Positions 53,562 to 61,331 of a stretch of DNA of 64,000 nucleotides are shown here, one piece after another. Source of the DNA: Treponema vincentii (GTDB lineage: Bacteria; Spirochaetota; Spirochaetia; Treponematales; Treponemataceae); the NCBI RefSeq assembly GCF_018336815.1, contig NZ_CP050497.1, positions 2,604,001-2,668,000 on the forward strand, written 5' to 3'. The stretch's first letter is position 1, and each line of letters starts with the position of its first letter. The notes under the pieces are model-generated. The model did no database searches and was not told the DNA's origin. It was given only the letters and a program-made list of their open reading frames with translations. The translations under genes and the position numbers were made by a program.

Positions 53562-54125
53562 TTACCCTTGTTGATTAAGCTGTAAATATATTTGATCGGC
53601 AAGGCCGAGTCCCGCATTTTTAGTCATTGTGCGGGAAAGCTCTTCGTACATCATATCGTCGTACATTTTACCGGCAAAGCTGTCTTTTCCGGTCAGGCTG
53701 TTTTTGCCGAGTGTACTCCGCATGGAATCGAGCATGATTTTGACAAAGTAGGATTCAAGCTCAAGAGCTTGCTGATACAGTTCGGAGGTTTTATCGATAG
53801 TGGCTTTTGTACCGGAGTGTTGTGCCGCAGAAACGGCGCCCATACCCTTAGGTTGAGCCGCACGATCTGCATCGGTAGGATTGACGATTTCAAATGAGCT
53901 TAGATACTCACCCGGAAGCCGTGTCGAGAGGTTTGAATGAGCGGATTCCTTCGCCGTAGAAAAACGGGCGGATTCGGTCTTTAAGGAATCGAGCAACTGA
54001 GAAAAGCTTTGCGTGTTTTTTGCAGCATGTTTGTTCGCCGGACGAGATCCTTTTGTATGAGAAGTATCCCGCACTACCGACTGCTGCTGCACTGTATAGG
54101 TATTCTGCTTTACCGCTTCAATCAT
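53562..54125 (-). CDS. flgJ: Flagellar rod-binding protein, FlgJ N-domain type
   Basis: About 187 residues from the ATG at 54125, with AAGGAG eight bases upstream; a TTG at 54146 is in frame. The C-terminal third matches the rod-binding domain: QQALELESYFVKIMLDSMRS, DSFAGKMYDDMMYEELSRTM and GLGLADQIYLQLN. The N-terminal 110 residues are Ser/Thr/Ala-rich and disordered. There is no C-terminal muramidase, as usual in spirochaetes. It follows flgG and flgF in one leftward operon for the periplasmic flagellum. Confidence 0.85.
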   Translation of the reverse strand: MIEAVKQNTYTVQQQSVVRDTSHTKGSRPANKHAAKNTQSFSQLLDSLKTESARFSTAKESAHSNLSTRLPGEYLSSFEIVNPTDADRAAQPKGMGAVSAAQHSGTKATIDKTSELYQQALELESYFVKIMLDSMRSTLGKNSLTGKDSFAGKMYDDMMYEELSRTMTKNAGLGLADQIYLQLNQQG

Positions 54126-54146
54126 CAAATCCGCTCCTTCAATCAA

Positions 54147-54941
54147 TTACCGCTTTAAGCCGACTGCGGTACCGAGCATATTGTCGCTGGTTTGGATGGC
54201 TTTTGAGTTAAATTCATAGGCACGCTGTGCGACAATCATGTTGACCATTTCGCTGACGGTAGAGACGTTCGACATTTCCAAAAATTTATGCTCGGTTTTG
54301 CCGAAGCCGTTAAAGCCGGGGCGCCCTGCGATGGCCTGACCAGATGCCGGAGTTTGCCGGAACAAATTGCTTCCTTGAGCGGAAAGCCCGACCGGATTCT
54401 GGAAGCGGTACAGCTCAATCTGACCTACTTCTACCGGATCATCCTGCTCCCCTACCCGCACCGACACCCTGCCGTCTTGACTGATTGCGATTGTGTGCGG
54501 AAGATAGTTTTCCGGGAAAATAATTTCCGGCAAACAGCGGAGTCCGTTTGAGGTTACCAACTGCCGGTCGGCATCGATTTTAAAGGAACCGTCCCGTGTG
54601 TACGCATAGGTGCCGTCATATTGCAGCACACGGAAAAAACCCTCTCCTGCAATAGCCACATCGGTAGAAACACCTGTGTTCTGCAACGAACCTTGTTCAA
54701 AATTCCGCTGCGTTGCGGCGAGCTTTGCACCGTGCCCCATCTCCACGCCGACGGGTGTAATCGTATCTTCGGTTGCAGGTGTTCCCGCCGCCCGAATGGT
54801 CTGATACAGCAGGTCTTCAAACTCCGCCCGCTGTTTTTTAAAACCGCTGGTATTCACGTTTGCAAGGTTGTTTGCAACGGTATCAATATTTGCTTGCTGG
54901 CTGTTCATGCCGGTTGCGGCTGTCCATAAACTTCTTACCAT
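54147..54941 (-). CDS. flgG: Flagellar distal rod protein FlgG
   Basis: 264 residues. The N-terminus MVRSLWTAATGMNSQQANID and DTVANNLANVNTSGFKKQRA, together with the C-terminal EFLEMSNVSTVSEMVNMIVA and QRAYEFNSKAIQTSDNMLG-type heptads, are diagnostic for FlgG. It forms the distal rod through the peptidoglycan. It lies between flgF and flgJ with short gaps. Confidence 0.95.
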   Translation of the reverse strand: MVRSLWTAATGMNSQQANIDTVANNLANVNTSGFKKQRAEFEDLLYQTIRAAGTPATEDTITPVGVEMGHGAKLAATQRNFEQGSLQNTGVSTDVAIAGEGFFRVLQYDGTYAYTRDGSFKIDADRQLVTSNGLRCLPEIIFPENYLPHTIAISQDGRVSVRVGEQDDPVEVGQIELYRFQNPVGLSAQGSNLFRQTPASGQAIAGRPGFNGFGKTEHKFLEMSNVSTVSEMVNMIVAQRAYEFNSKAIQTSDNMLGTAVGLKR

Positions 54942-54964
54942 CTTATTCTCCTACTTCTCCTACG

Positions 54965-55780
54965 CTATTTTACTTTCGCAACCTCGTTCCAAAGTTTACT
55001 CATCATTGTATCTTCGGATTGAATTGTCTTTTGATTTGCTTCATACGCACGGTTAACCTCGATCATGCGTACCATCTCATTGACTACCTTAATATTTGAA
55101 GCTTCGACAAAGCCCTGCATTACAACAGGACGGTCGCCGCCCTCCGCAGCGATAGCAGGTCCCGACACGGGTGTATCAAGATAAAAACTGGAACCGTGCT
55201 TTTTCAGATACCGGTCATTTTCAAACGTAACGATTTTAAGCCGATCGGTAAGCGTTGCATCCGAATCGGGTTCGGTCATCGGCCGTGCATAGATCTCGCC
55301 GTTTTGTTTTACCTGATATTCCTTGTCCTGCAAAAAAATGCGACCATTTTCTCCAAGGACGGGATAGCCTTCTTTGGTCATCAAATAGCCTTCAACACCG
55401 ACGGTAAAGTTCCCGTTGCGGGTATACCGTTCACCGTACGGGGTTTCCACGCAGAAAAAGCCCTTGCCTTCAAGCGCGAGATCGGAGGCCGCATTGGTCT
55501 GCTTTAAGGAACCTTGCTCAAACTCGGTAAAGATTTCATTCAGCTCCACCCCAAGACCGAGTTTTCCGATAATGGGCGCAATGTCTGACGAACCGAAAGG
55601 ATTTTTAACAACGCCGTCATCATTTAAGCGCCGTATCAGTAATTCGGGGAAATTTTTATGGGTCGCAACGTCCCGTTTATAGCTTGTCGTATCGGCATTT
55701 GCTAAATTCTGAGCGATAACGTCCAGCTGTTTTTGCTGAGCGTTCATGCCGCTTGCTGCAGTGTACCAACCTCTAATCAT
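54965..55780 (-). CDS. flgF: Flagellar rod protein FlgF-like
   Basis: About 271 residues from the ATG at 55780 (MIRGWYTAASGMNAQQKQLD), with GAGAGG upstream; an in-frame ATG at 55807 is less likely. DVIAQNLANADTTSYKRDVA and the C-terminal VEASNIKVVNEMVRMIEVNR AYEANQ motif place it among proximal-rod proteins (FlgF/FlhO branch). It is the first gene of the flgF-flgG-flgJ operon. Confidence 0.9.
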   Translation of the reverse strand: MIRGWYTAASGMNAQQKQLDVIAQNLANADTTSYKRDVATHKNFPELLIRRLNDDGVVKNPFGSSDIAPIIGKLGLGVELNEIFTEFEQGSLKQTNAASDLALEGKGFFCVETPYGERYTRNGNFTVGVEGYLMTKEGYPVLGENGRIFLQDKEYQVKQNGEIYARPMTEPDSDATLTDRLKIVTFENDRYLKKHGSSFYLDTPVSGPAIAAEGGDRPVVMQGFVEASNIKVVNEMVRMIEVNRAYEANQKTIQSEDTMMSKLWNEVAKVK

Positions 55781-55874
55781 AAGAACCTCTCTAAAGAATA
55801 TCGGCACAAGGGGAAAAATATGAAGAGGTTTTTATTGAAGCAATTATAATTGGAAGTTTAGTGATTCCATTGCA

Positions 55875-57569
55875 CTATCGTATGCATGTATCTGTGAAGA
55901 AATCCGCATCGGTGATGAGCGAGTAGGCATAGCCCTGTTCCGCAAGGAATTTTTGACGGTGATCGGCGCATTCTTCTTCGACGGAATGGCGGGTTACCAG
56001 CGTGTAAAAAAACGAATCCCGCTCTTTAGGCCGAAGAATACGCCCGAGCCGCTGGGCTTCCTCCTGCCGGCTGCCGAAAGTTCCGGAAATTTGGATTGCC
56101 ACGGAAGCATCCGGTAAATCGATTGCGAAATTCGCTACCTTGGAAACCACCAGTACGGAAATATCGCCCGCTCTGAATGAGTCGTACAACACTTCCCTCT
56201 CGGCATTCGGCGTTTTTCCGGTGATGAGCGGCGCATGTACCTCTTCGGCTATTTTTTTCAGCTGCGTAATGTATTGCCCGATAATCAAAATTTGGTCGTC
56301 GGTATGCCGTGCAAGCAGCTGCCGGACAATTTCGTTTTTTGCTTCGTTCTCACTCGCAATCCGGTGTTTTTCGCGCAAGGGGGCGGCGGCATACTCAATC
56401 TCTTTAGAGACCGGCAAGGGGATGCGTATTTCCGTACAATAGGCGTGAGCAATCCAGCCCTTTTCTTCCAGCTCCTTCCACGGCACGTCATAGCGTTTAG
56501 GGCCGACGAGACTGAATACATCACCTTCGCAGCCGTCCTCCCTGATCAGCGTTGCCGTTAAGCCGAGCCGCCTGATCACTTGCAGCTCCGCGGTAATGCG
56601 AAACACCGGAGCGGGAAGTAGATGTACTTCGTCATAGATAATCAAGCCCCAGTTCCGTTCGCGAAACAGCTTAAAATGAGGGAACTCCGATTCGGTGTCC
56701 GGTCGCCATGTTAAAATTTGATAGGTTGCTACGGTAACCGGCTTAATCTCTTTGGTATCGCTTGAATAAATACCGATGGTATCGGGTTCCAATTCGGTTT
56801 TATCGATTAACTCGCGCTTCCACTGATGCACCGCGGCGGTGTTGGTGGTTAGAATCAATGTATCAGTGTTCAGCATCGACATAACCAGCATACCGACAAT
56901 CGTTTTACCGGCGCCGCACGGCAGCACAATCGTACCGAAACCCGTTCCCGGTCCCTTATCTCCGGTGAATGCTTCCGCCGCTTCCCGCTGATAGTCGCGG
57001 ATGATAAAATCTTTTTCTTTTTTTGTCTGCGTACGTAAATCAACCGCAAGCGGCGCTCCGTCTTTCAACGGTACCTCATCGCGCACCGGCCAACCCATTT
57101 TCAGCAGCGCCTGTTTTACCGTACCGCGGTTCAAAAGCGCAATTAAAAACGAACGCGGTTTTTCCGCCGCGACCAGATATTTTGCAAGCTTAGGCGAAGC
57201 TTTTAATTCTTGATATATTCGGTCGTTTTCCGCCGTTAAATACAAAAACGAATCATCTTCACACTGAGTCAGTTTGATCTTGCCGTATCTACTGAACGTT
57301 TCTTCCACCCAACCGAGTACGGCAGGGGGAATATCAAATCGGGAAAACCGCTTGAGCGTTTCCGTAATTTTTTCGGCAGTAAAGCCTGCGCTTGCGGCGT
57401 TCCATAATGACAAGCCGGTTAAGCGGTAGGTATGCAAGTGTTCGGGAGATTTTTCAAGTTCTGCAAAGGGGATAAGTGCAAAACGCGCATCCGTTGCTTC
57501 CGGCGCATGAACGTCGAGCAATATGGAGCGGTCGCCTTGAATGATAAGCGGTTTTAATGAAGCGGACAT
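55875..57569 (-). CDS. XPB-type DNA repair helicase
   Basis: About 564 residues from the ATG at 57569; a GTG nine codons upstream is also in frame. After an N-terminal region of about 190 residues come the SF2 motifs: RDYQREAAEAF (Q-like), IVLPCGAGKTIVGMLV (I), ILTTNTAAVHQWKREL (Ia), IIYDEVHLLP (II, DEVH), LGLTATLIREDG (III), KVANFAIDLPDASVAIQISG (V) and RQEEAQRLGRILRPK (VI). It resembles bacterial XPB, a 3'-5' helicase relative of eukaryotic TFIIH known from spirochaetes and actinobacteria. No nuclease partner (Bax1-like) is adjacent. It follows a hairpin array. Confidence 0.93.
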   Translation of the reverse strand: MSASLKPLIIQGDRSILLDVHAPEATDARFALIPFAELEKSPEHLHTYRLTGLSLWNAASAGFTAEKITETLKRFSRFDIPPAVLGWVEETFSRYGKIKLTQCEDDSFLYLTAENDRIYQELKASPKLAKYLVAAEKPRSFLIALLNRGTVKQALLKMGWPVRDEVPLKDGAPLAVDLRTQTKKEKDFIIRDYQREAAEAFTGDKGPGTGFGTIVLPCGAGKTIVGMLVMSMLNTDTLILTTNTAAVHQWKRELIDKTELEPDTIGIYSSDTKEIKPVTVATYQILTWRPDTESEFPHFKLFRERNWGLIIYDEVHLLPAPVFRITAELQVIRRLGLTATLIREDGCEGDVFSLVGPKRYDVPWKELEEKGWIAHAYCTEIRIPLPVSKEIEYAAAPLREKHRIASENEAKNEIVRQLLARHTDDQILIIGQYITQLKKIAEEVHAPLITGKTPNAEREVLYDSFRAGDISVLVVSKVANFAIDLPDASVAIQISGTFGSRQEEAQRLGRILRPKERDSFFYTLVTRHSVEEECADHRQKFLAEQGYAYSLITDADFFTDTCIR

Positions 57570-57599
57570 AGCGGATGATTTTACGCTATCCTTCACGTT

Positions 57600-58064
57600 T
57601 AGTCAAATCGGTCTTTTGAAAATATACGGCGCATCTACTGCGTCGTTACGCAAAAGCGAATGCTCAACGTACAGTAAGTACGCCTCCGCTTCGCTTTTGC
57701 TAAACTCCTTGTATCTGCGCCGTCTATTTTCAAAAGCGATGGCTGTAAGGGGATTTCTTTCGTTACTGCGCACAAATTAATCCTCAACGTATCTCAGAAG
57801 CGACACGGATGTCGCTGGTTCCATACAGTAACAAGTTTGCATTGCAAACTTGCAGCCCAAAAATGAACAAGGATGTTCATTTTTGGGCGAGGATGGCGGA
57901 GGTATTAAGCAGCAGCGAGATTTGTGGTATACACAAATCTCGTCGTTGACCAGGGTACAGGGACGTACACTGGTCAACAGTGCATCTACTGCGTCGCTCG
58001 TTCAGCGAAGTACGTCCGTGTACTTCGCTGAATACAAGTTTGACCGGTGTCAAATGGATTATCT
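57600..58064. repeat. Hairpin array E (GGA-loop hairpins), non-coding
   Basis: First a nested palindrome: 21-bp arms (57613-57633/57716-57736, one mismatch), 11-bp perfect arms GCAAAAGCGAA/TTCGCTTTTGC (57650-57700) and CGTAC/GTACG in the centre. Then GCGAC/GTCGC with loop ACGGAT (57800-57815), CAAGTTTGC-ATT-GCAAACTTG (57832-57852), a perfect 14-bp stem with loop AAGGAT (57855-57888), CGAGATTTGTG-GTATA-CACAAATCTCG (57916-57942), a 14-bp stem with loop AGGGAC (57945-57978) and, on the minus strand, a 13-bp perfect stem with loop ACGGAC (58001-58032). The last is the same sequence as 17483-17516. No gene is supported. Confidence 0.8.
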
Positions 58065-58346
58065 TCACTGTGCTGCTTGTTTTTCCGCTGCCATTGCATT
58101 GCGTAAAATGGTATTTATTCGGCTCTGATACCCCTTACCGTATGATTTAAGCCATACAATAATGTCCGAATCAAGACGGATTGAAAGCGGTTTTTTTATT
58201 GGACGATACATTTTAAAAAACTCTTCTTGTGTTAGCTCCGGAATATCAGATGTATCAATCGGTTGTTCAGCAAGTGTTTTTAACTGTTCTATCCGCTGTT
58301 GTGTAAGCATACTTTTAGCTTCTGAAAGTGTCATTGACTGCATCAT
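58065..58346 (-). CDS. brnA: BrnA-type antitoxin, orphan
   Basis: About 93 residues from the ATG at 58346 (MMQSMTLSEAKSMLTQQRIE). The C-terminal part, KKPLSIRLDSDIIVWLKSYG and KGYQSRINTILRNAMAAEKQ, is the BrnA pattern, a ribbon-helix-helix DNA-binding antitoxin. BrnA normally follows and neutralises the RNase BrnT. Here only the first dozen codons of brnT remain upstream, so it is an orphan. It may still act as a repressor or anti-toxin decoy. Confidence 0.82.
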   Translation of the reverse strand: MMQSMTLSEAKSMLTQQRIEQLKTLAEQPIDTSDIPELTQEEFFKMYRPIKKPLSIRLDSDIIVWLKSYGKGYQSRINTILRNAMAAEKQAAQ

Positions 58347-58392
58347 AATATAACCCCTTTTCATTATCCCATTCAAACAACCCATCATCCAT
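58315..58392 (-). pseudogene. BrnT toxin remnant (N-terminal stub)
   Basis: MDDGLFEWDNEKG at 58392 matches the start of BrnT toxins (..FEWD..K..N..KHG), but the frame then runs straight into the brnA 5' region (LYYDAVNDTFRS stop). About 80 codons are missing, including the catalytic residues. The stub is short, so the call rests on the FEWD motif and the brnA neighbour. Confidence 0.55.
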
Positions 58393-58593
58393 ACTTAACG
58401 GTATATACATTTTAGTCATTTGTCAAGCGTATGTTTTTTAGAGTTTTTCCTTAGATTTAATTTGCGATGTAAAAAATTTTAAATAGACAGCAGGCTGTAA
58501 GTCTGATAAAATGTGTTCTAAAAAAGTTACGGTTATCATGTATCTCTCAAAACTCCGTTCTTTTTTCATCACTATTTATCAGAAGGAGATGAT

Positions 58594-59268
58594 ATGAACT
58601 ATTTTGTTCTCATCGGCATTGCGATTATCATTGTCGGTTTTATTTTAAAACTTGACGTTGTCGCAGTCGTATTGATTTCCGGTCTCGTTACCGGGTTGAT
58701 TGCAAAAATGGGACTGGTTGAAGTGCTCAATGCAATTGGAACGGGGTTTGTCAATAACCGTTATATGAGCTTATTTTTTATTTCGTTCCCGGTTATCGCC
58801 ATTATGGAACGGTACGGCTTAAAACTACGCGCTGCGGAATGTATCAAAAAGATTAAGGGCGCAAGCGCCGGTATGGTTATTTGGCTCTACATTGTAATCA
58901 GAACGATCGCCTCCGCTTTTTCGATTCGATTAGGCGGTCATGTTCAATTTATCCGTCCGCTCATTTTGCCGATGGCTGAGGGAGCTGCCCGAAAGAGTAT
59001 CAAACTGACTGACGAAGATATTGAAAAAATCAAAGGGCTTGCCGGCGCTTCCGAAAACTACGGAAACTTCTTCGGGCAAAACATCTTCCCCGTTGCATCC
59101 GGTGTTCTGTTAATTACCGGCACCTTGAAGGAACAAGGGCTTGATATCAGCAATATCGATGTTGCAAAGTATTCCATTTTAGCGGGTGTTGCGATGGTGC
59201 TCATCGCGCTTGTCCAGTGCTGGTTGTTCGAAAAGCATTTAAGAAAAGGGGGGAAGCGCGATGTTTAG
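58594..59268 (+). CDS. 5-oxoproline transporter, DUF969 family subunit
   Basis: A 224-residue membrane protein with about six hydrophobic segments, beginning MNYFVLIGIAIIIVGFILKL; it contains FISFPVIAIMERYGLKLRAA and FSIRLGGHVQFIRPLI, which I associate with DUF969. This family and DUF979 are named as two subunits of a 5-oxoproline transporter because they lie with pyroglutamyl peptidase. AAGGAG precedes the ATG. It overlaps the DUF979 gene by eight bases. Confidence 0.85.
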   Translation: MNYFVLIGIAIIIVGFILKLDVVAVVLISGLVTGLIAKMGLVEVLNAIGTGFVNNRYMSLFFISFPVIAIMERYGLKLRAAECIKKIKGASAGMVIWLYIVIRTIASAFSIRLGGHVQFIRPLILPMAEGAARKSIKLTDEDIEKIKGLAGASENYGNFFGQNIFPVASGVLLITGTLKEQGLDISNIDVAKYSILAGVAMVLIALVQCWLFEKHLRKGGKRDV

Positions 59269-60682
59269 TTTTATCCATTCTCACAGCATGATTATCGACG
59301 AAATTATCTACGGCCTCTGCGGTCTTGTTTCCATTATCACCGCATTCATCTCCTTAAAAGGGAAAAAGCATTTGAGCGGGACGTTTTTGTTTTGGGGTAT
59401 CTTGGGCTTGTTGTTCATGTTCGGCAAAGTGATCGTATTGAACGTTCCGAACGGCGGAGCTATTATCGGCGGATTATTGATTTTGTTGGGTATCCTCACA
59501 CTGACAAAACAAGTAAAGGTTGCAGACCTCCCGACTGCCGAAAAAGAAGAAGTAGAAAAAAATTCGCAAAAGGTCGGCAATAAGATTTTTATTCCGGCGG
59601 TTTTAATCGGCGTTGTAGCAATGCTATTGGCGCAGGTCAAAAGCTTTAATATTTCGCTTGGAACCAATGCTGCCGGTAAGGCAATCATCTTCGGTTTTTC
59701 GACCGCTCAGGTTGTCGGCGCAGCCTCCATTATTGCATTGATTTTTGCGGTGTTATTGGCAAAACCGACATTGAAAAATACCGTCAACGATACTTCAAAG
59801 ATGCTGATGCAAGTCGGCTCCTCAAGCTTACTTCCGCAATTACTCGGCGTTTTAGGAGCGATATTTGCAACTGCCGGTATCGGTAAAATCATCGGCCAGT
59901 TTGCAAGCGGTATTGTACCGCAAGGGGTACCCATTCTCGGTGTTATCGCATACTGCCTCGGCATGGTAATCTTTACGATGATTATGGGTAACGCATTTGC
60001 CGCCTTTACCGTCATTACCATCGGCGTCGGCGTTCCCTTTGTTATTATGCAAGGCGGAAATTCGGCAGTTGTCGGTGCACTCGGTATGACCTGCGGATAC
60101 TGCGGCACACTTTTAACGCCGATGGCGGCGAACTTCAACATCGTTCCCGCAGCAATTTTGGAAACCGAAAATAAATACACGCTTATTAAAACGCAAGCCT
60201 TTATGTCGGTTGCCTTGATCATCGTGCACATCATCTTGATGTCAATCTTCGCCTTTGTAGAAAGAATCGGTATCAACATCGACGATTGCCGCATCCCCGA
60301 TAACGAAGGGAATCAACCGATCGATGAACCGGTGGTAAAAGGCGGCCCCGCTGCATATTTCGTTACCGTTCCGATAAAAGCTATCGTTGAAAACATAAAA
60401 GCGCATAAAATTCCCGCTTCAATTTCCAATACGGCGGGTACTTTTATTTGCAACCATGTTTGTTACGGTGTCGCGCACCTTGCGGCAGCCAGAACGGCGG
60501 CGGGGAAACCGATGAAAAGCGGCTTTATCCATATTCCGTTCCTGCCCGAACAGGTAATCGGGAAACCGGCGCTTACCCCCTCGATGAGCTTGGAAACAAT
60601 TGTCAGCGGCATTACCCACGCACTTGAAGCCATCGTCGAACACGGTTCCGACATAAAAGTTTCGGGCGGAAAGATATGCTAG
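59261..60682 (+). CDS. DUF979 transporter subunit fused to the C-terminal part of pyroglutamyl peptidase
   Basis: 473 residues. Residues 1 to about 325 form a DUF979 membrane protein with nine or ten helices (MIIDEIIYGLCGLVSIITAF..., GMTCGYCGTLLTPMAANFNI). From there the sequence is pyrrolidone-carboxylate peptidase: VERIGINIDDCRIPDNEGNQ, PAAYFVTVPIKAIVENIK, SNTAGTFICNHVCYGVAHL, GFIHIPFLPEQ and SMSLETIVSGITHALEAI. The residues equivalent to Glu81, Cys144 and His168 are all retained, but the first 80 residues, including the GFDPFGG loop, are absent. Three separate genes (duf969, duf979, pcp) are usual, so a deletion probably joined duf979 and pcp in frame. Activity is doubtful; the transporter part may still work. 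Confidence 0.85.
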   Translation: MFSFIHSHSMIIDEIIYGLCGLVSIITAFISLKGKKHLSGTFLFWGILGLLFMFGKVIVLNVPNGGAIIGGLLILLGILTLTKQVKVADLPTAEKEEVEKNSQKVGNKIFIPAVLIGVVAMLLAQVKSFNISLGTNAAGKAIIFGFSTAQVVGAASIIALIFAVLLAKPTLKNTVNDTSKMLMQVGSSSLLPQLLGVLGAIFATAGIGKIIGQFASGIVPQGVPILGVIAYCLGMVIFTMIMGNAFAAFTVITIGVGVPFVIMQGGNSAVVGALGMTCGYCGTLLTPMAANFNIVPAAILETENKYTLIKTQAFMSVALIIVHIILMSIFAFVERIGINIDDCRIPDNEGNQPIDEPVVKGGPAAYFVTVPIKAIVENIKAHKIPASISNTAGTFICNHVCYGVAHLAAARTAAGKPMKSGFIHIPFLPEQVIGKPALTPSMSLETIVSGITHALEAIVEHGSDIKVSGGKIC

Positions 60683-60695
60683 CGGTTCGTACAGC

Positions 60696-61331
60696 ATGAG
60701 TATTATCGGGCTACTGATAACGGCATTTTTACCGGCATCGGCAGCGGTCTGTATTGCAATAAAAAAACACATTCCCGTTTATACGCTTGCCGCCGTATTC
60801 TTTGCAGCGGCAGCGTCACTGCTTCCGGTGCTTGCGCTCCAGCATAGTGTTCATACTTTTTTAGATGCCGGTATTGCAAAACAATCGGAAGCGGTGAGGC
60901 TCCTGTTTAACAGCTTTATTACGACAGCCTGGATAGAAGAAGGTGTAAAAGCAGCGGTATTCGGTTTAACGGCAGCTATAGTTTTAAAAAAAAGATTCGG
61001 CATTACACAAAGTATGCTGCTTGGCGTATTCTTCGGCTTTGTCTTTAGCGGTTTTGAAAATATCTCGTATAGTTTGCGGTATTCCAACGTGCAGTCTCTC
61101 CGGCTTGTTACCGCCGCCGTATTACACGGGACGCTCGGCTGTTTTTATGCATCAATGGCATACACAAAAACAAAGCGGAAAGCTGCGTTCGTCTTTCTCG
61201 CAGCGGTTGTTCTCCACGGGCTTTATAACTTTTTTATTTCGCTGGGCGGCGGCTTCATACTTCCCGCAGCGGCAGTACTCGGCATTGCCTGCTTATATGC
61301 AGTACGGCTTGTTACGCCTTCCCGTCCTTAA
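60696..61331 (+). CDS. PrsW-type intramembrane metalloprotease
   Basis: A 211-residue protein with seven or eight hydrophobic segments and the three PrsW/M82 motifs: the EE-x-x-K pair in WIEEGVKAAVFG, GFVFSGFENISYSL and two His motifs, VLHGTLGCFYA and HGLYNFFISL. PrsW proteases cut anti-sigma factors in the membrane. It starts 13 bases after the transporter gene and its 3' end overlaps the convergent 61312 ORF by 20 bases. Confidence 0.85.
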   Translation: MSIIGLLITAFLPASAAVCIAIKKHIPVYTLAAVFFAAAASLLPVLALQHSVHTFLDAGIAKQSEAVRLLFNSFITTAWIEEGVKAAVFGLTAAIVLKKRFGITQSMLLGVFFGFVFSGFENISYSLRYSNVQSLRLVTAAVLHGTLGCFYASMAYTKTKRKAAFVFLAAVVLHGLYNFFISLGGGFILPAAAVLGIACLYAVRLVTPSRP

